Source of the DNA: Candidatus Omnitrophota bacterium
GTDB taxonomy: Bacteria > Omnitrophota > Gorgyraeia > Aquiviventales > JACQRC01
Length of the DNA stretch: 37,458 nucleotides
Reading direction: 5' to 3'
Assembly: GCA_016206665.1 (NCBI GenBank)
Contig: JACQRC010000074.1
Span: 1 to 37,458, forward strand
Each line of letters begins with the position of its first letter. Positions within the stretch are counted from its first letter, which is position 1. The notes under the pieces were generated by a model, which had not been told where the DNA came from, did no database searches, and was given only the letters and a program-made list of their open reading frames with translations. This document shows positions 1 through 7,074 of this stretch, in pieces. Both the position numbers and the translations under genes were made by a program.

Positions 1-26
1 AGGTGGGAGGGGCGGGCCGGCGCATC

Positions 27-410
27 TTAGCGATCCATCAAGGGGGCGCGCACGTCATCGACGAATGTCGCCGCCTTGCTCCGCTGGGTGATTTCCAGGC
101 AGGCGCTACCGAAGTCGTCATTCGCGCAGCCGTCTTCCCCGATCTCCGACCTGACGATGGTCTTGGTCGGCTCTCCGGGAACCACCACGGTGCTGACCGT
201 TTCCCGGCGTACCGAGCTGAACACCAATCCATCACGGCCGTCGGCGCGCCCAAGGAGGTACTGGTCCTGGGAGACCGAGTCGGCGGCGCGCTGCAGCCCG
301 CCGGCCACGGAGTGTTTGAAGAGATTCTGGATGCCCACCATCGCCGCCACCACCGCCGCGATCAGGATGGCATATTCCGCCGTGGATTGCCCCCGCCGCT
401 CGCTGCTCAT
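27..410 (-). CDS. class III (Flp/TadE-like) prepilin, 127 aa
   Basis: A small secreted pilin-like protein, last of eight in the minus-strand pilin unit. Residues 1-6 are a short charged leader. The class III prepilin motif RGQSTAEYAILIA follows, then a hydrophobic helix to about residue 27. By family knowledge a prepilin peptidase cleaves just before or within the GQS segment and the helix packs into the pilus core. The C-terminal part, about 95 residues, is hydrophilic, has two cysteines about 9 residues apart and is larger than a typical Flp pilin, so it may be a minor pilin or pseudopilin exposed on the fibre. The start lies 33 bp after the preceding pilin gene stop at 444. Stop is TAA. 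The N-terminus is close to those at 880-1203 and 35610-35939. Family assignment is firm; role within the pilus is inferred. Confidence 0.85.
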   Translation of the reverse strand: MSSERRGQSTAEYAILIAAVVAAMVGIQNLFKHSVAGGLQRAADSVSQDQYLLGRADGRDGLVFSSVRRETVSTVVVPGEPTKTIVRSEIGEDGCANDDFGSACLEITQRSKAATFVDDVRAPLMDR

Positions 411-443
411 CGCCCCCGCCCCCCCCGCCGCCTGATTCCCTGA

Positions 444-815
444 TTACCTGGTGTCCCCTTCTGCTTTCCCTCCTTCGGCCGGCGGCCCCTCGAGCTGCGT
501 AAACTGCTCAAAGCCGGTCGTGTAGGTCACCTCGTCCTGCGTCATCTCATACGCCGCGATCCCGCCCAGGGCCTGTCGGCGGCTCGCCCCCCACTGCCAG
601 TCCCGCACATCGTGCTCCGCGAGCGTGTTCCCGGAGCTCAAGATGCCACGCTCTTGGGTCTTCTCAGCGCCGGCGTAGGCCAGCACATGGTCCGCGTGCA
701 GCCGGACGTTCATTTGGATGCCGCGCTGCAGGTACACCGCCATGCCGGTGAGCGCGCCCAAGACCAGCGCCAGGAGCAGGGCGTACTCTGCCAGCGACTG
801 TCCCCGCTGGTTCAT
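444..815 (-). CDS. class III (Flp/TadE-like) prepilin, 123 aa
   Basis: Pilin-like protein with leader MNQ, motif RGQSLAEYALLLAL and a hydrophobic helix to about residue 26, followed by a hydrophilic domain of about 95 residues. An in-frame ATG lies 15 bp upstream (830), but the bases after it (AGGAGG) form a strong ribosome binding site 6 bp before the ATG at 815, so I place the start at 815. It lies between two other prepilin genes with short spacers and is probably cotranscribed from the riboswitch-controlled promoter near 2900. The C-terminal domain does not resemble its neighbours, so each pilin may contribute a distinct surface. No cysteines are seen in the mature part. Confidence 0.85.
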   Translation of the reverse strand: MNQRGQSLAEYALLLALVLGALTGMAVYLQRGIQMNVRLHADHVLAYAGAEKTQERGILSSGNTLAEHDVRDWQWGASRRQALGGIAAYEMTQDEVTYTTGFEQFTQLEGPPAEGGKAEGDTR

Positions 816-879
816 GGGACGCCTCCTCATTCCGCTACGCCGACCTCGCCTTCAGACCGCGGAACGCGCCGTGACAGGC

Positions 880-1203
880 TTAGAACAGCGGACCCTTCAC
901 GTTCTCGCTCACGGTCGAGTCAGTCGCGAAGGTGGTCTTCTCATCCTCCGCCGACGTCGAGGTCGTCTCACCGGTCGGGAACGTTTCCTCGAACCGGTGC
1001 GTGTTGGCCGTCGTGGTCAACGTCGACACGGTGTCGGTCGGCGAGAACCGCTGGCCGATCTGCCGGGCCCGGTCCATGCCGCCACCCTGAATCGCGTTCT
1101 TGAGCAAAATCGCCAGCCCCAAGAAGGCGGCGATGACGACGGCGATCAGAATGGCGTATTCGGCCGTGCTCTGGCCTCGCTGCTTCCCACATGCTCGTGC
1201 CAT
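880..1203 (-). CDS. class III (Flp/TadE-like) prepilin, 107 aa
   Basis: Leader of about 8 residues, then RGQSTAEYAILIAVVIAAF and a hydrophobic helix to about residue 34. The tail is rich in Thr/Ser and acidic residues (segments such as FSPTDTVSTLTTT and EETFPTGE). The reading frame stays open upstream to 1257, but the ATG at 1203 is preceded by AGGTG with a 6-bp spacer and gives a normal leader, so it is preferred. The protein is a close paralogue of the isolated pilin at 35610-35939: helix, NAIQGG-MDRARQIG block and Thr-rich tail are shared almost residue by residue. Such Thr-rich tails are often glycosylated or surface exposed; that is inference here. Confidence 0.88.
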   Translation of the reverse strand: MARACGKQRGQSTAEYAILIAVVIAAFLGLAILLKNAIQGGGMDRARQIGQRFSPTDTVSTLTTTANTHRFEETFPTGETTSTSAEDEKTTFATDSTVSENVKGPLF

Positions 1204-1244
1204 GCTATTCACCTGCCTTTCTGTTGTCTTTTTGCCGCCGGCGC

Positions 1245-1610
1245 TTATTTCAACCACGCGTCGTCCTGCGTCCGGTCGACGCCGGTCTTGCGCAGGCTGC
1301 CGGCCACTTCGGTGATGGTGTTGTCCGCGGTGACCTTCGTCGTACCTTTGTCGTACCCCTCTGTGAGCGACTGCGCCGATGAGACTTCGCGCTTGTCCGC
1401 CTGGTAGTACGGCATGTACTGCGTCAGGTTCTCGCAGGGTACCGGCGACAACTTCGGGTCGCAGTTATTCAGCACCAACGCATCCGACGCGCCGCGGACA
1501 ATGCTGTTCCACCCGCGCGTGACGTACGGCGTCATCAACACGACCGCCGCCACGATCAGGGCGATCAGCAACGCGTACTCAATCGTCACCTGAGCCTTGT
1601 TCTTGCCCAT
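1245..1610 (-). CDS. class III (Flp/TadE-like) prepilin, 121 aa
   Basis: Pilin-like protein starting MGKNKAQVTIEYALLIAL. The usual GQS before the Glu is AQV here, but the Glu-Tyr pair and helix to about residue 27 are kept. A tail of about 90 residues follows with a cysteine pair about 9 residues apart (NNCDPKLSPVPCENL), which could form a disulphide loop as in TadE/TadF-type minor pilins. A strong ribosome binding site (GGGAGGTG) precedes the ATG. The stop lies 41 bp before the next pilin start at 1203. Probably cotranscribed with its neighbours. Confidence 0.85.
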   Translation of the reverse strand: MGKNKAQVTIEYALLIALIVAAVVLMTPYVTRGWNSIVRGASDALVLNNCDPKLSPVPCENLTQYMPYYQADKREVSSAQSLTEGYDKGTTKVTADNTITEVAGSLRKTGVDRTQDDAWLK

Positions 1611-1638
1611 GGTTGTTCACCTCCCTTGTGCCTTCCGG

Positions 1639-1815
1639 TTATGGCGCCTTGACCATCTTGTCGGCGGCTGATGAAATCCGGTCGCCCGCGCCCTGGAAGA
1701 GCGCGTTGATCCCGGTCTTCAACACCCCGCCATCCTTCACGGCCAAGCCAATCAGCACGATGACCGCGGCGAGGACGATCAGATACTCCAACAGACTCTG
1801 TCCTTTTCTTGTCAT
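1639..1815 (-). CDS. flp: short Flp-type prepilin, 58 aa
   Basis: A short gene of 58 codons plus stop. The protein begins MTRKGQSLLEYLIVLAAVIV and ends in a brief amphipathic tail (GINALFQGAG, then DRISSAADKMVKAP). Length and layout (short basic leader, GQS-x-x-EY, one helix, almost no extra domain) match the classical Flp major pilin rather than the larger TadE/F-like neighbours. It is therefore the best candidate for the main structural subunit. A purine-rich GGGAGGGAAG precedes the ATG. Start 1815 and stop TAA at 1639-1641 were read directly. It sits fourth in the eight-gene unit. Confidence 0.85.
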   Translation of the reverse strand: MTRKGQSLLEYLIVLAAVIVLIGLAVKDGGVLKTGINALFQGAGDRISSAADKMVKAP

Positions 1816-1883
1816 CTTCCCTCCCTCCCCTCTCCTGTGCCTCGTAACACCCTCACGTCCCGAACCCTTCTTGTGATGCGTTG

Positions 1884-2141
1884 TCAGCCGCAGACCACGA
1901 CCTTCTTGCCCTTCTTCACCTCGATGTGGCAGCCGGGCGGGACCACGGGATCCGGATTGATCGGATCCTGGATGATGGTCTGCAGCGGCGGCGTGGGCAC
2001 GATGGAGAGGTTCAGCTCCCCTTCGACCCCCTTCAGGCCCGCCCTGACCGACCGCTCCACGTAGGCGTTCATGCTGAGAAAGACCGCCACGACCACGGCC
2101 AGCAGGGTGGCGTATTCCACCACGGTCTGTCCATTGTGCAT
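1884..2141 (-). CDS. class III (Flp/TadE-like) prepilin, 85 aa
   Basis: Leader MHN, motif GQTVVEYATLLAVVVAVF, helix to about residue 23, then a hydrophilic stretch with AYVERSVRAGLKGVEGEL. A short Pro-rich segment follows and a C-terminal KKGKKVVVCG with two cysteines in the last 16 residues (GCHIEV and VVCG). GGAG lies 9 bp before the ATG. The gene sits 16 bp after the stop of the preceding pilin (2158). The region next to the helix resembles that of the pilin at 2158-2442 (AYVERSVRAGLKG against IYVRRDVQANVRA), so the two may be duplicates that diverged. Likely a minor pilin. Confidence 0.82.
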   Translation of the reverse strand: MHNGQTVVEYATLLAVVVAVFLSMNAYVERSVRAGLKGVEGELNLSIVPTPPLQTIIQDPINPDPVVPPGCHIEVKKGKKVVVCG

Positions 2142-2157
2142 GCGACGTTTCTCCGAC

Positions 2158-2442
2158 TCAGCAGATCCCTGGCAGGTTCACTTCGCTGCAGGGATCCACA
2201 GCAATCATCTCAACGACCGTGGGCTCGATCAAGGCCTCGCCCTGCACCTCACCGGCGACCTCTTCATCCATGGCTCTGACGTTGGCCTGGACGTCCCGCC
2301 TGACGTAGATCAGCATGGCCACCATGGCCGCCGCCACAACCGAGAGAAGCACCGCGTATTCCAACACGTGTTGCCCGGCCTGCCCGCCCACTTCCCGCGG
2401 TGCATTGACCACCTCCGGATTTGGGCGGGCCTGCCCCCTCAC
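2158..2442 (-). CDS. class III (Flp/TadE-like) prepilin, 94 aa, GTG start
   Basis: The pilin motif is GQHVLEYAVLLSVVAAAMV, with an aligned Glu-Tyr, followed by a helix and a short acidic tail ending in a Cys pair (DPCSEVNLPGIC). The frame is open to 2553 but that extension would overlap the previous pilin. A GTG at 2442 is preceded by GGGAGG with a short spacer and lies 20 bp after the upstream stop, so it is chosen. The leader is then about 20 residues (VRGQARPNPEVVNAPREVGG), longer than in the neighbours. The GTG start suggests lower expression than the major pilin. The exact start is the uncertain part. Confidence 0.75.
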   Translation of the reverse strand: MRGQARPNPEVVNAPREVGGQAGQHVLEYAVLLSVVAAAMVAMLIYVRRDVQANVRAMDEEVAGEVQGEALIEPTVVEMIAVDPCSEVNLPGIC

Positions 2443-2462
2443 GCTGCCTCCCTGAACCCGCC

Positions 2463-2615
2463 TCACGGGGCGGTGATGCGCTGCGCCGCCACGCCAAAGT
2501 GGCTGAGGAGCGCCGCTTTTACGTTCGCAAAAAAGGGCGTGCCCAGGATGCAAAAAAAGAAGATCACGAAAAAGAGCGCCAGATATTCGATGATTGACTG
2601 CCCGTGGTCGTTCAT
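2463..2615 (-). CDS. short class III prepilin, 50 aa, first gene of pilin unit
   Basis: First gene after the riboswitch/terminator. It encodes MNDHGQSIIEYLALFFVIFF followed by a Phe-rich helix and about 20 further residues ending in AAQRITAP. The layout is that of a Flp pilin, but it is short and unusually rich in Phe. An in-frame extension up to 2657 would add MYVILKTKMIIKET, which does not fit a class III leader. The internal ATG at 2615 gives the same 3-4 residue leader as its neighbours and has a weak AAGAGA site. The AT-rich stretch 2616-2690 upstream is the spacer between terminator and gene. It could be an alternative major pilin. Confidence 0.75.
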   Translation of the reverse strand: MNDHGQSIIEYLALFFVIFFFCILGTPFFANVKAALLSHFGVAAQRITAP

Positions 2616-2689
2616 TGTCTCTTTTATAATCATTTTAGTTTTTAAAATTACATACAACAGTTTTTAAATTCGTTTCTTATTTGACAAAT

Positions 2690-2724
2690 AAAAAAGCCGG
2701 ACTGCCCTCTTCGGCAGTCCGGCT
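2690..2724 (-). terminator. intrinsic terminator of pilin-unit riboswitch
   Basis: Read on the minus strand: perfect 12-bp stem AGCCGGACTGCC / GGCAGTCCGGCT (2713-2724 and 2695-2706) with a 6-nt loop, followed by six T. It lies between the promoter at 2883-2911 and the first pilin start at 2615. Its 5' arm is also the 3' segment of the GEMM-I aptamer, so terminator and ligand-bound aptamer should be mutually exclusive. Confidence 0.88.
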
Positions 2725-2807
2725 GTCCATCGCTGTTTCACGTGGATCCGTGACTTTGCGACCCCGCCTTGCGGCGGGTGTGCGTTTGTCGGTAGGAAAA
2801 CCCCGAC
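2707..2807 (-). promoter_or_regulatory. GEMM-I (cyclic-di-GMP-I type) riboswitch, pilin unit
   Basis: Minus-strand leader with the hallmarks of the GEMM-I aptamer. These are GACAAAC (core), a GC stem closed by a GNRA loop (CCCGCC-GCAA-GGCGGG, 2763-2778), CGCAAAG (2754-2760), a CACGG-ATCC-ACGTG helix, and the 3' block AGCCGGACTGCCGA. That last block overlaps the terminator 5' arm. Ligand binding should hold it in the aptamer and let transcription continue, making an ON switch; this is inferred from the overlap. Aligning by eye to Vc2, the position equivalent to G20 appears to be G, which would favour c-di-GMP over c-AMP-GMP, but this needs a covariance alignment. A second copy lies at 19120-19262. 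Boundaries are approximate. Confidence 0.8.
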
Positions 2808-2882
2808 CTGATTTAGACTCTCAAAGATGAGTTCTCGACCCCACCACACACATACGTCCCGGTAGGGTCACCTAACAATGCA

Positions 2883-2911
2883 AGTCTACCTGACAAACCG
2901 GCTCCTGTCAA
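2883..2911 (-). promoter_or_regulatory. sigma70-type promoter of pilin unit
   Basis: On the minus strand: TTGACA (2906-2911), 17-bp spacer, TAGACT (2883-2888). It lies at the very 3' end of the DUF192 gene and directs transcription into the riboswitch leader, about 260 nt before the first pilin start. Confidence 0.75.
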
Positions 2912-3273
2912 GGCTGTGTTTGGCTCCAGACCATCCGGTCGCCCACCTGGGTCGCGGAGCGTTGGATGGCCCCCACTGGGCACTCAATGACCGCCCGCGC
3001 CCTCCGCCACCAGGGGCTGAAGCGCCCTGGGGGCAGGCCGGAGACCATCGCCAGGACCGTCCCCTGCCGGTCGACGACGATGACGTCAATGGCGAACCGC
3101 ATACCGACGGTGTGGATGGCCGCCGCCCCAGGCAGGATGAGCGCCTCCTCAGGCTCCAGATGGCTCTCCCGCAGCAATCCAATGGCGCGCTCCCACCAGT
3201 GGGCGGCCAGGCGTCCACGGGTGGCAAGGACGGCCTGTTTGGTCTGGTTGACAATCAGGTAGCGCAACGGCAC
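2908..3273 (-). CDS. DUF192 family protein, 121 aa
   Basis: Small single-domain protein of the DUF192 (COG1430) family. Recognisable parts are the N-terminal strand region, the WWERAIGLLR segment (family consensus roughly 'RGLMFR'), the HTVGMRFAIDVIVVD core (family 'W-MKNT-IPLDIIFID') and a C-terminal AVIECPVGAIQRS. There is no signal peptide, whereas many family members are exported. It starts with GTG five bases after the stop of the TadZ-CpaF gene and is the last gene of the assembly unit. DUF192 genes are often seen near Flp/Tad loci; a biochemical function is not established. Its 3' end overlaps the -35 box of the pilin promoter. Confidence 0.85.
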   Translation of the reverse strand: MPLRYLIVNQTKQAVLATRGRLAAHWWERAIGLLRESHLEPEEALILPGAAAIHTVGMRFAIDVIVVDRQGTVLAMVSGLPPGRFSPWWRRARAVIECPVGAIQRSATQVGDRMVWSQTQP

Positions 3274-3278
3274 GGCCT

Positions 3279-5456
3279 TTAGGCGATGACGGAGGGGCGG
3301 AAGGTCTCGTCGGACAGCTGCACGCCCTTGACGCGCAGTTCCTCCAAGAAGGTCGGGACGTGCCCGGTGACCACAAACTCCCCTAAGACGGCGCCGTCCG
3401 CCGCGGTGCCGGTCTGGCGGAAGATGAAGATCTCCTCGAGGCCGACCTCGGTGCCGTTGATGAGCCCCGTAATCTCGGCGATGCTGGTCACCTTGCGCGA
3501 GCCGTCGGCATAGCGGACGGTCTGGATGACCACGTCGATGGCCGAGGCGATCTGCTCGCGGATGGCGCGGATGGGCAAATCCACATTCGACATGAGCACC
3601 AGGGAATCCAGCCGGGCGACGGCGTCCCGCGGCGAGTTGGCGTGGATCGTGGTGAGCGACCCGTCATGACCCGTGTTCATGGCCTGCAGCATGTCCAGGG
3701 CCTCAGCGCCCCGGCACTCCCCGATGATGATGCGATCCGGCCGCATCCGCAGGCTGTTGCGGAAGAGCTCGCGGATGGTGATGGCCCCCTTGCCTTCGAC
3801 ATTCGGGGGCCGGCTCTCCAACACCACGAGATGCTCCTGGTTCAGGCGCAACTCGGCCGCGTCTTCAATGGTGACGATGCGCTCGCCGGCCGGGATGTAC
3901 GACGACACGATGTTCAGCAGCGTGGTCTTGCCGGAGCCGGTCCCGCCGGAGATGATCACGTTCTTCCGCGTCACGACGCAGGCCCGCAAAAACTCGGCCA
4001 TCGCCGGCGTCAAGGAGCCGAACTTGATCAAATCGTTCACCGTGTAACGGGTCCGCGCAAACTTGCGGATGGAGAGCGACGGGCCCTTGAGGGCCAGCGG
4101 CGGGATGATGGCATTCACGCGCGAGCCGTCGGGCAATCGCGCGTCCACCATGGGATTGGCTTCGTCGATGCGCCGGCCCAGCGGGGAGACGATCCGCTCG
4201 ATGATGGTGAGCAGCTGGTTGTCCGAGGTAAAGCGTTTGCCGGTCAGCTCCAGCCGGCCGTGGCGCTCGACGTAGATCTGGTCCTTGTTGTTGACGAGGA
4301 TGTCGGTGATCTCCGGATCGGCCAACAGAGCTTCCAAAGGCCCCAGCCCCAGCGCTTCGTCCACAATTTCCCGGATGAGCTGGAACCGGTCCGAGCGGGA
4401 GGCCGCGTGCCCTCCTAACTGATCGATCAGCAGCTCTGAGACCACCGCCTCGGCCCGGCTGCGCAAGGCCTTGGCCTGCTGCTGGTCGGCGAGGGCGGCC
4501 ATCTCGACCCGCTTGAGGTCCAACCGCTCCACCAGCCCCTCATGGACGCGGCGCTTGAGCAGAATCATCTCATCATCGAGGGGCGTGCTTACGATCGCCT
4601 CGTGCGAGGCGGCGATCCGGCTGTTCCAGAGGCTCCGCGCTTCCACGATCCCGGCTGCGGCCGCCGGACGGCCGGCCGCCGGCTGGCGCGTCACAGACCA
4701 CTCGGGATGCTCGGCGAGGGTCCCGACGAGGCGGCGGATCTCCGCGGCCAGACGGCTCCGCGGAAAGGAGATCATGAGCGGCACGCCCTGGTTGACGGAG
4801 ACGCCGGCCGCCCGGCCGTCCGAAGGCAATTGGGCGATGACATCGCAAGGCAGCGCCGACTTGACCTCCGGCGTGGTCACCCCGCCGCGGCTGTCCGCCC
4901 GATTGAGGACGATCTTGACCATCTTCATCGGCACCAACAGACGCTCGAGCTGTTCCACCGCCCAGCGGGCCTGGAACATCGACAGGATGTCCGGCGTCAG
5001 CACGAGCAGCAGGAGGTTGGCTTCCTCGATGGCGGCGACTAAGGTGTCCGTGAAGGTGCGGCCCGCATCAATGATGATGTAGTCGTAGCTCGCGCGCAGG
5101 CGGGTCAAGAGCTCCTTCAGGCCCGTAGGGTCGAGGTCGCGGAGCTGCGAGGGATGGCGCACGCACGGCAGGACATGGATGTCGCTCGGGTGCGCCGTCA
5201 GGAGGTCCTGAAACTGCTTGCCTCGCAGCGCCGCGGGATCCTTCAGGAGGGCCAGGACATCGACGACCGAATAGTTCGGCCGCAGGTTGACCATCTTGGC
5301 GAGGTCGCCAACAGCCTGGGGATCCAGCTCCAGGAGGGCGACCGGCACGCCCACCGATGTGGCCGTGGCCGCGGCGAGGTTGGTGGCTAACAGGGTCTTG
5401 CCGGTGCCGCCCTTGGTGCCGAACACGACGATGATCTTCGATTGTCGTTCGCTCAT
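3279..5456 (-). CDS. cpaE/cpaF: TadZ/CpaE-CpaF fusion ATPase for Tad pilus assembly, 725 aa
   Basis: One open frame joins two proteins that are normally separate. Residues 1-250 are a ParA/MinD-type ATPase of the TadZ/CpaE group: Walker A GTKGGTGKT (13-21) and YDYIIIDAG (124-132). The atypical receiver domain usually found before this ATPase in CpaE is absent. A linker of about 50 residues, Ala/Pro-rich at first, follows. Residues about 300-725 are a complete CpaF/TadA secretion ATPase: IDEANPMVDARLPDGSR, Walker A SGGTGSGKTT (503-512), Asp box VTIEDAAEL, Walker B-like MRPDRIIIGECRG and His box TTIHANS. TadZ localises the machine and CpaF powers pilin polymerisation, so fusion would fix them 1:1. 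The frame extends upstream inside cpaC; I chose the ATG at 5456, directly after the cpaC stop. No stop or frameshift is seen between halves. Confidence 0.9.
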   Translation of the reverse strand: MSERQSKIIVVFGTKGGTGKTLLATNLAAATATSVGVPVALLELDPQAVGDLAKMVNLRPNYSVVDVLALLKDPAALRGKQFQDLLTAHPSDIHVLPCVRHPSQLRDLDPTGLKELLTRLRASYDYIIIDAGRTFTDTLVAAIEEANLLLLVLTPDILSMFQARWAVEQLERLLVPMKMVKIVLNRADSRGGVTTPEVKSALPCDVIAQLPSDGRAAGVSVNQGVPLMISFPRSRLAAEIRRLVGTLAEHPEWSVTRQPAAGRPAAAAGIVEARSLWNSRIAASHEAIVSTPLDDEMILLKRRVHEGLVERLDLKRVEMAALADQQQAKALRSRAEAVVSELLIDQLGGHAASRSDRFQLIREIVDEALGLGPLEALLADPEITDILVNNKDQIYVERHGRLELTGKRFTSDNQLLTIIERIVSPLGRRIDEANPMVDARLPDGSRVNAIIPPLALKGPSLSIRKFARTRYTVNDLIKFGSLTPAMAEFLRACVVTRKNVIISGGTGSGKTTLLNIVSSYIPAGERIVTIEDAAELRLNQEHLVVLESRPPNVEGKGAITIRELFRNSLRMRPDRIIIGECRGAEALDMLQAMNTGHDGSLTTIHANSPRDAVARLDSLVLMSNVDLPIRAIREQIASAIDVVIQTVRYADGSRKVTSIAEITGLINGTEVGLEEIFIFRQTGTAADGAVLGEFVVTGHVPTFLEELRVKGVQLSDETFRPSVIA

Positions 5457-5457
5457 C

Positions 5458-7074
5458 TCAGGAGCCGTCTTGAAAGACGACGGGGATCTCCATCCACGCA
5501 TCCGGCCGCAGCAGGGTTGGAGGAAAACTCGGGTAGGGTGCCTGGGCTTCGATGGCGCGGACCACCTGGTCGTCCAGTTGGGGGTCGCCCGAGGATTGGA
5601 GGAGCAGCGTTTGCGCCAGATGGCCGTCCGCGAAGAGATGGAGCCGCACCCGCACCGTGCCGCCGCCCTGGCGGCCCGCCGTTGACGGCAGACCGGCCGC
5701 GATGCGCTCTTGCACCTGCCGCGCGTAGGCGGTGAGCGGGTCGACCGCGTCCGCCGACGCGTCGAGCGCGTCGGCCATCGCCTCGGAGGCTTCATGATCT
5801 TTGACCACCGTCGGGGTCACCGTGATGACTAATTCGGTCTTGTTCCGTTTCCAGTCCGTGGAGGTAAACAGCGCTCCGAGGATGGGAATGTTGCCGACGC
5901 CCGGCACCTTGGAGATATCCTTGCTGTCCTCGCTCGAGAGCAGCCCGGCAATGAACAAGGTCTCCCCAGAGCGCGCCGTCATTTCGGTGGCGGCCCGGCG
6001 GATCTTGAAGCCCGGGACGCTGACACCGTCGACCGTAATGGCGGTCGCGGTGTCAATGGTGGAGACCTCCGCTTCGATCTGGCTCGTCACCCGGCTGAGG
6101 TCCTCGGAGACGAGCGGCGTGATTTTGAGCCGGACACCAAAGTCTTTAAACTCAATCGACTTGGAGGTGACGCCGCTGCCCAACCCGGCGGTCGAGGTCG
6201 TGATCACCGGCTTCTGGCCTCCGACAAACACGTTCGCCGGTTTGCCGCTCAAGGTGACGAGCCGCGGCTGGGACAGCACCCGCGCCTTGTTGTCCTTGAC
6301 TAAGGCGTTGAGGGTCGCCGACAACTCCCCGCCGCTCTTGCGCGTGTAGCTGCCCAGGCGGAGCGCCTCGTCGATCCGCTCGGTCAGCGGAGCGGTGGTG
6401 CTCAGCGCATCAAAGGGGGTTTCGGTGAATTTCACCGAATCCACCCAGTCGACGCCCAGGTTGTTTTCGTAGTCCTTGGTCAACTCGACGACTTCCAGAT
6501 TCAATTCGACCAGGGGCACCTCGAGCACGGGGATGGGCCCCGGCTTGATTTGGGCGAGCGCCACCACCTCCTTGTAGGGGCCGGTGAGTTTGCCCAGGAT
6601 CCCCAACTGCTCCTGACTGTCCACCTCGCCCACTAAAAAGATGCGGTCGCCTTCCTCCTTGACCTGCACTCGGTTGAAGTGTTGCATCTCCAGGAGCCGC
6701 TTCAGCTCGGCGACGCGTTCCTCGGGTGGGGCGATCTGAACGATGATGTTGGTGGTGGTCTCGCCCCGCTCATCCCACACGATGAGGTTGGTGGTGCCCT
6801 CGTCGACCGCCTTGACTAACACGGCCGTGCCGCTGATGATGCTCACATCGGCGATTTTTGGATCCCCAATCGCCACGCGTTCGACATTGTGCACGGGCAG
6901 GGAGCGCACTTCACCGACGCGCAGACGCAGCTCGGCGCCCCCTGGCTGAGCCCAGGCCGGGAGCGCCCAGCAGCACCAGCCCGCTAAGATCGCGACGAGC
7001 CAAACACCGCAGGCCGGGGCCCGCGCGTCTTCTCGCGCAGACGGCATGAGAGAACGCCTCATGACCGCGCTCAC
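5458..7074 (-). CDS. cpaC: CpaC/RcpA-type secretin with C-terminal TonB-like domain, 538 aa
   Basis: Outer-membrane channel for Tad pili. The N-terminus has a signal peptide: basic start, hydrophobic LVAILAGWCCWALPAWAQ, cleavage after about residue 42. Then comes the pilus-secretin N domain (RLRVGEVRSLPVHNVERVAI to about residue 115), a BON-like region and the secretin core, including VLSQPRLVTLSGKPANVFVG, VPGVGNIPILGALFTS and ELVITVTPTVV near residue 430. Family members normally end soon after this. Here about 70 extra residues (roughly 466-538: TVRVRLHLFADGHLAQTLLL, SSGDPQLDDQVVRAIEA, then Pro-rich PYPSFPP) read as a TonB C-terminal domain. The GTG start overlaps the cpaB stop (GTGA), indicating coupled translation; an ATG at 7062 is an alternative. 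Confidence 0.9.
   Translation of the reverse strand: MSAVMRRSLMPSAREDARAPACGVWLVAILAGWCCWALPAWAQPGGAELRLRVGEVRSLPVHNVERVAIGDPKIADVSIISGTAVLVKAVDEGTTNLIVWDERGETTTNIIVQIAPPEERVAELKRLLEMQHFNRVQVKEEGDRIFLVGEVDSQEQLGILGKLTGPYKEVVALAQIKPGPIPVLEVPLVELNLEVVELTKDYENNLGVDWVDSVKFTETPFDALSTTAPLTERIDEALRLGSYTRKSGGELSATLNALVKDNKARVLSQPRLVTLSGKPANVFVGGQKPVITTSTAGLGSGVTSKSIEFKDFGVRLKITPLVSEDLSRVTSQIEAEVSTIDTATAITVDGVSVPGFKIRRAATEMTARSGETLFIAGLLSSEDSKDISKVPGVGNIPILGALFTSTDWKRNKTELVITVTPTVVKDHEASEAMADALDASADAVDPLTAYARQVQERIAAGLPSTAGRQGGGTVRVRLHLFADGHLAQTLLLQSSGDPQLDDQVVRAIEAQAPYPSFPPTLLRPDAWMEIPVVFQDGS

Noticed and set aside
5457..5795. In-frame N-terminal extension of the TadZ-CpaF protein
   Set aside because: It lies in another frame of cpaC and is Arg/Ser/Pro-rich without domain; the ATG at 5456 gives the normal ParA start.
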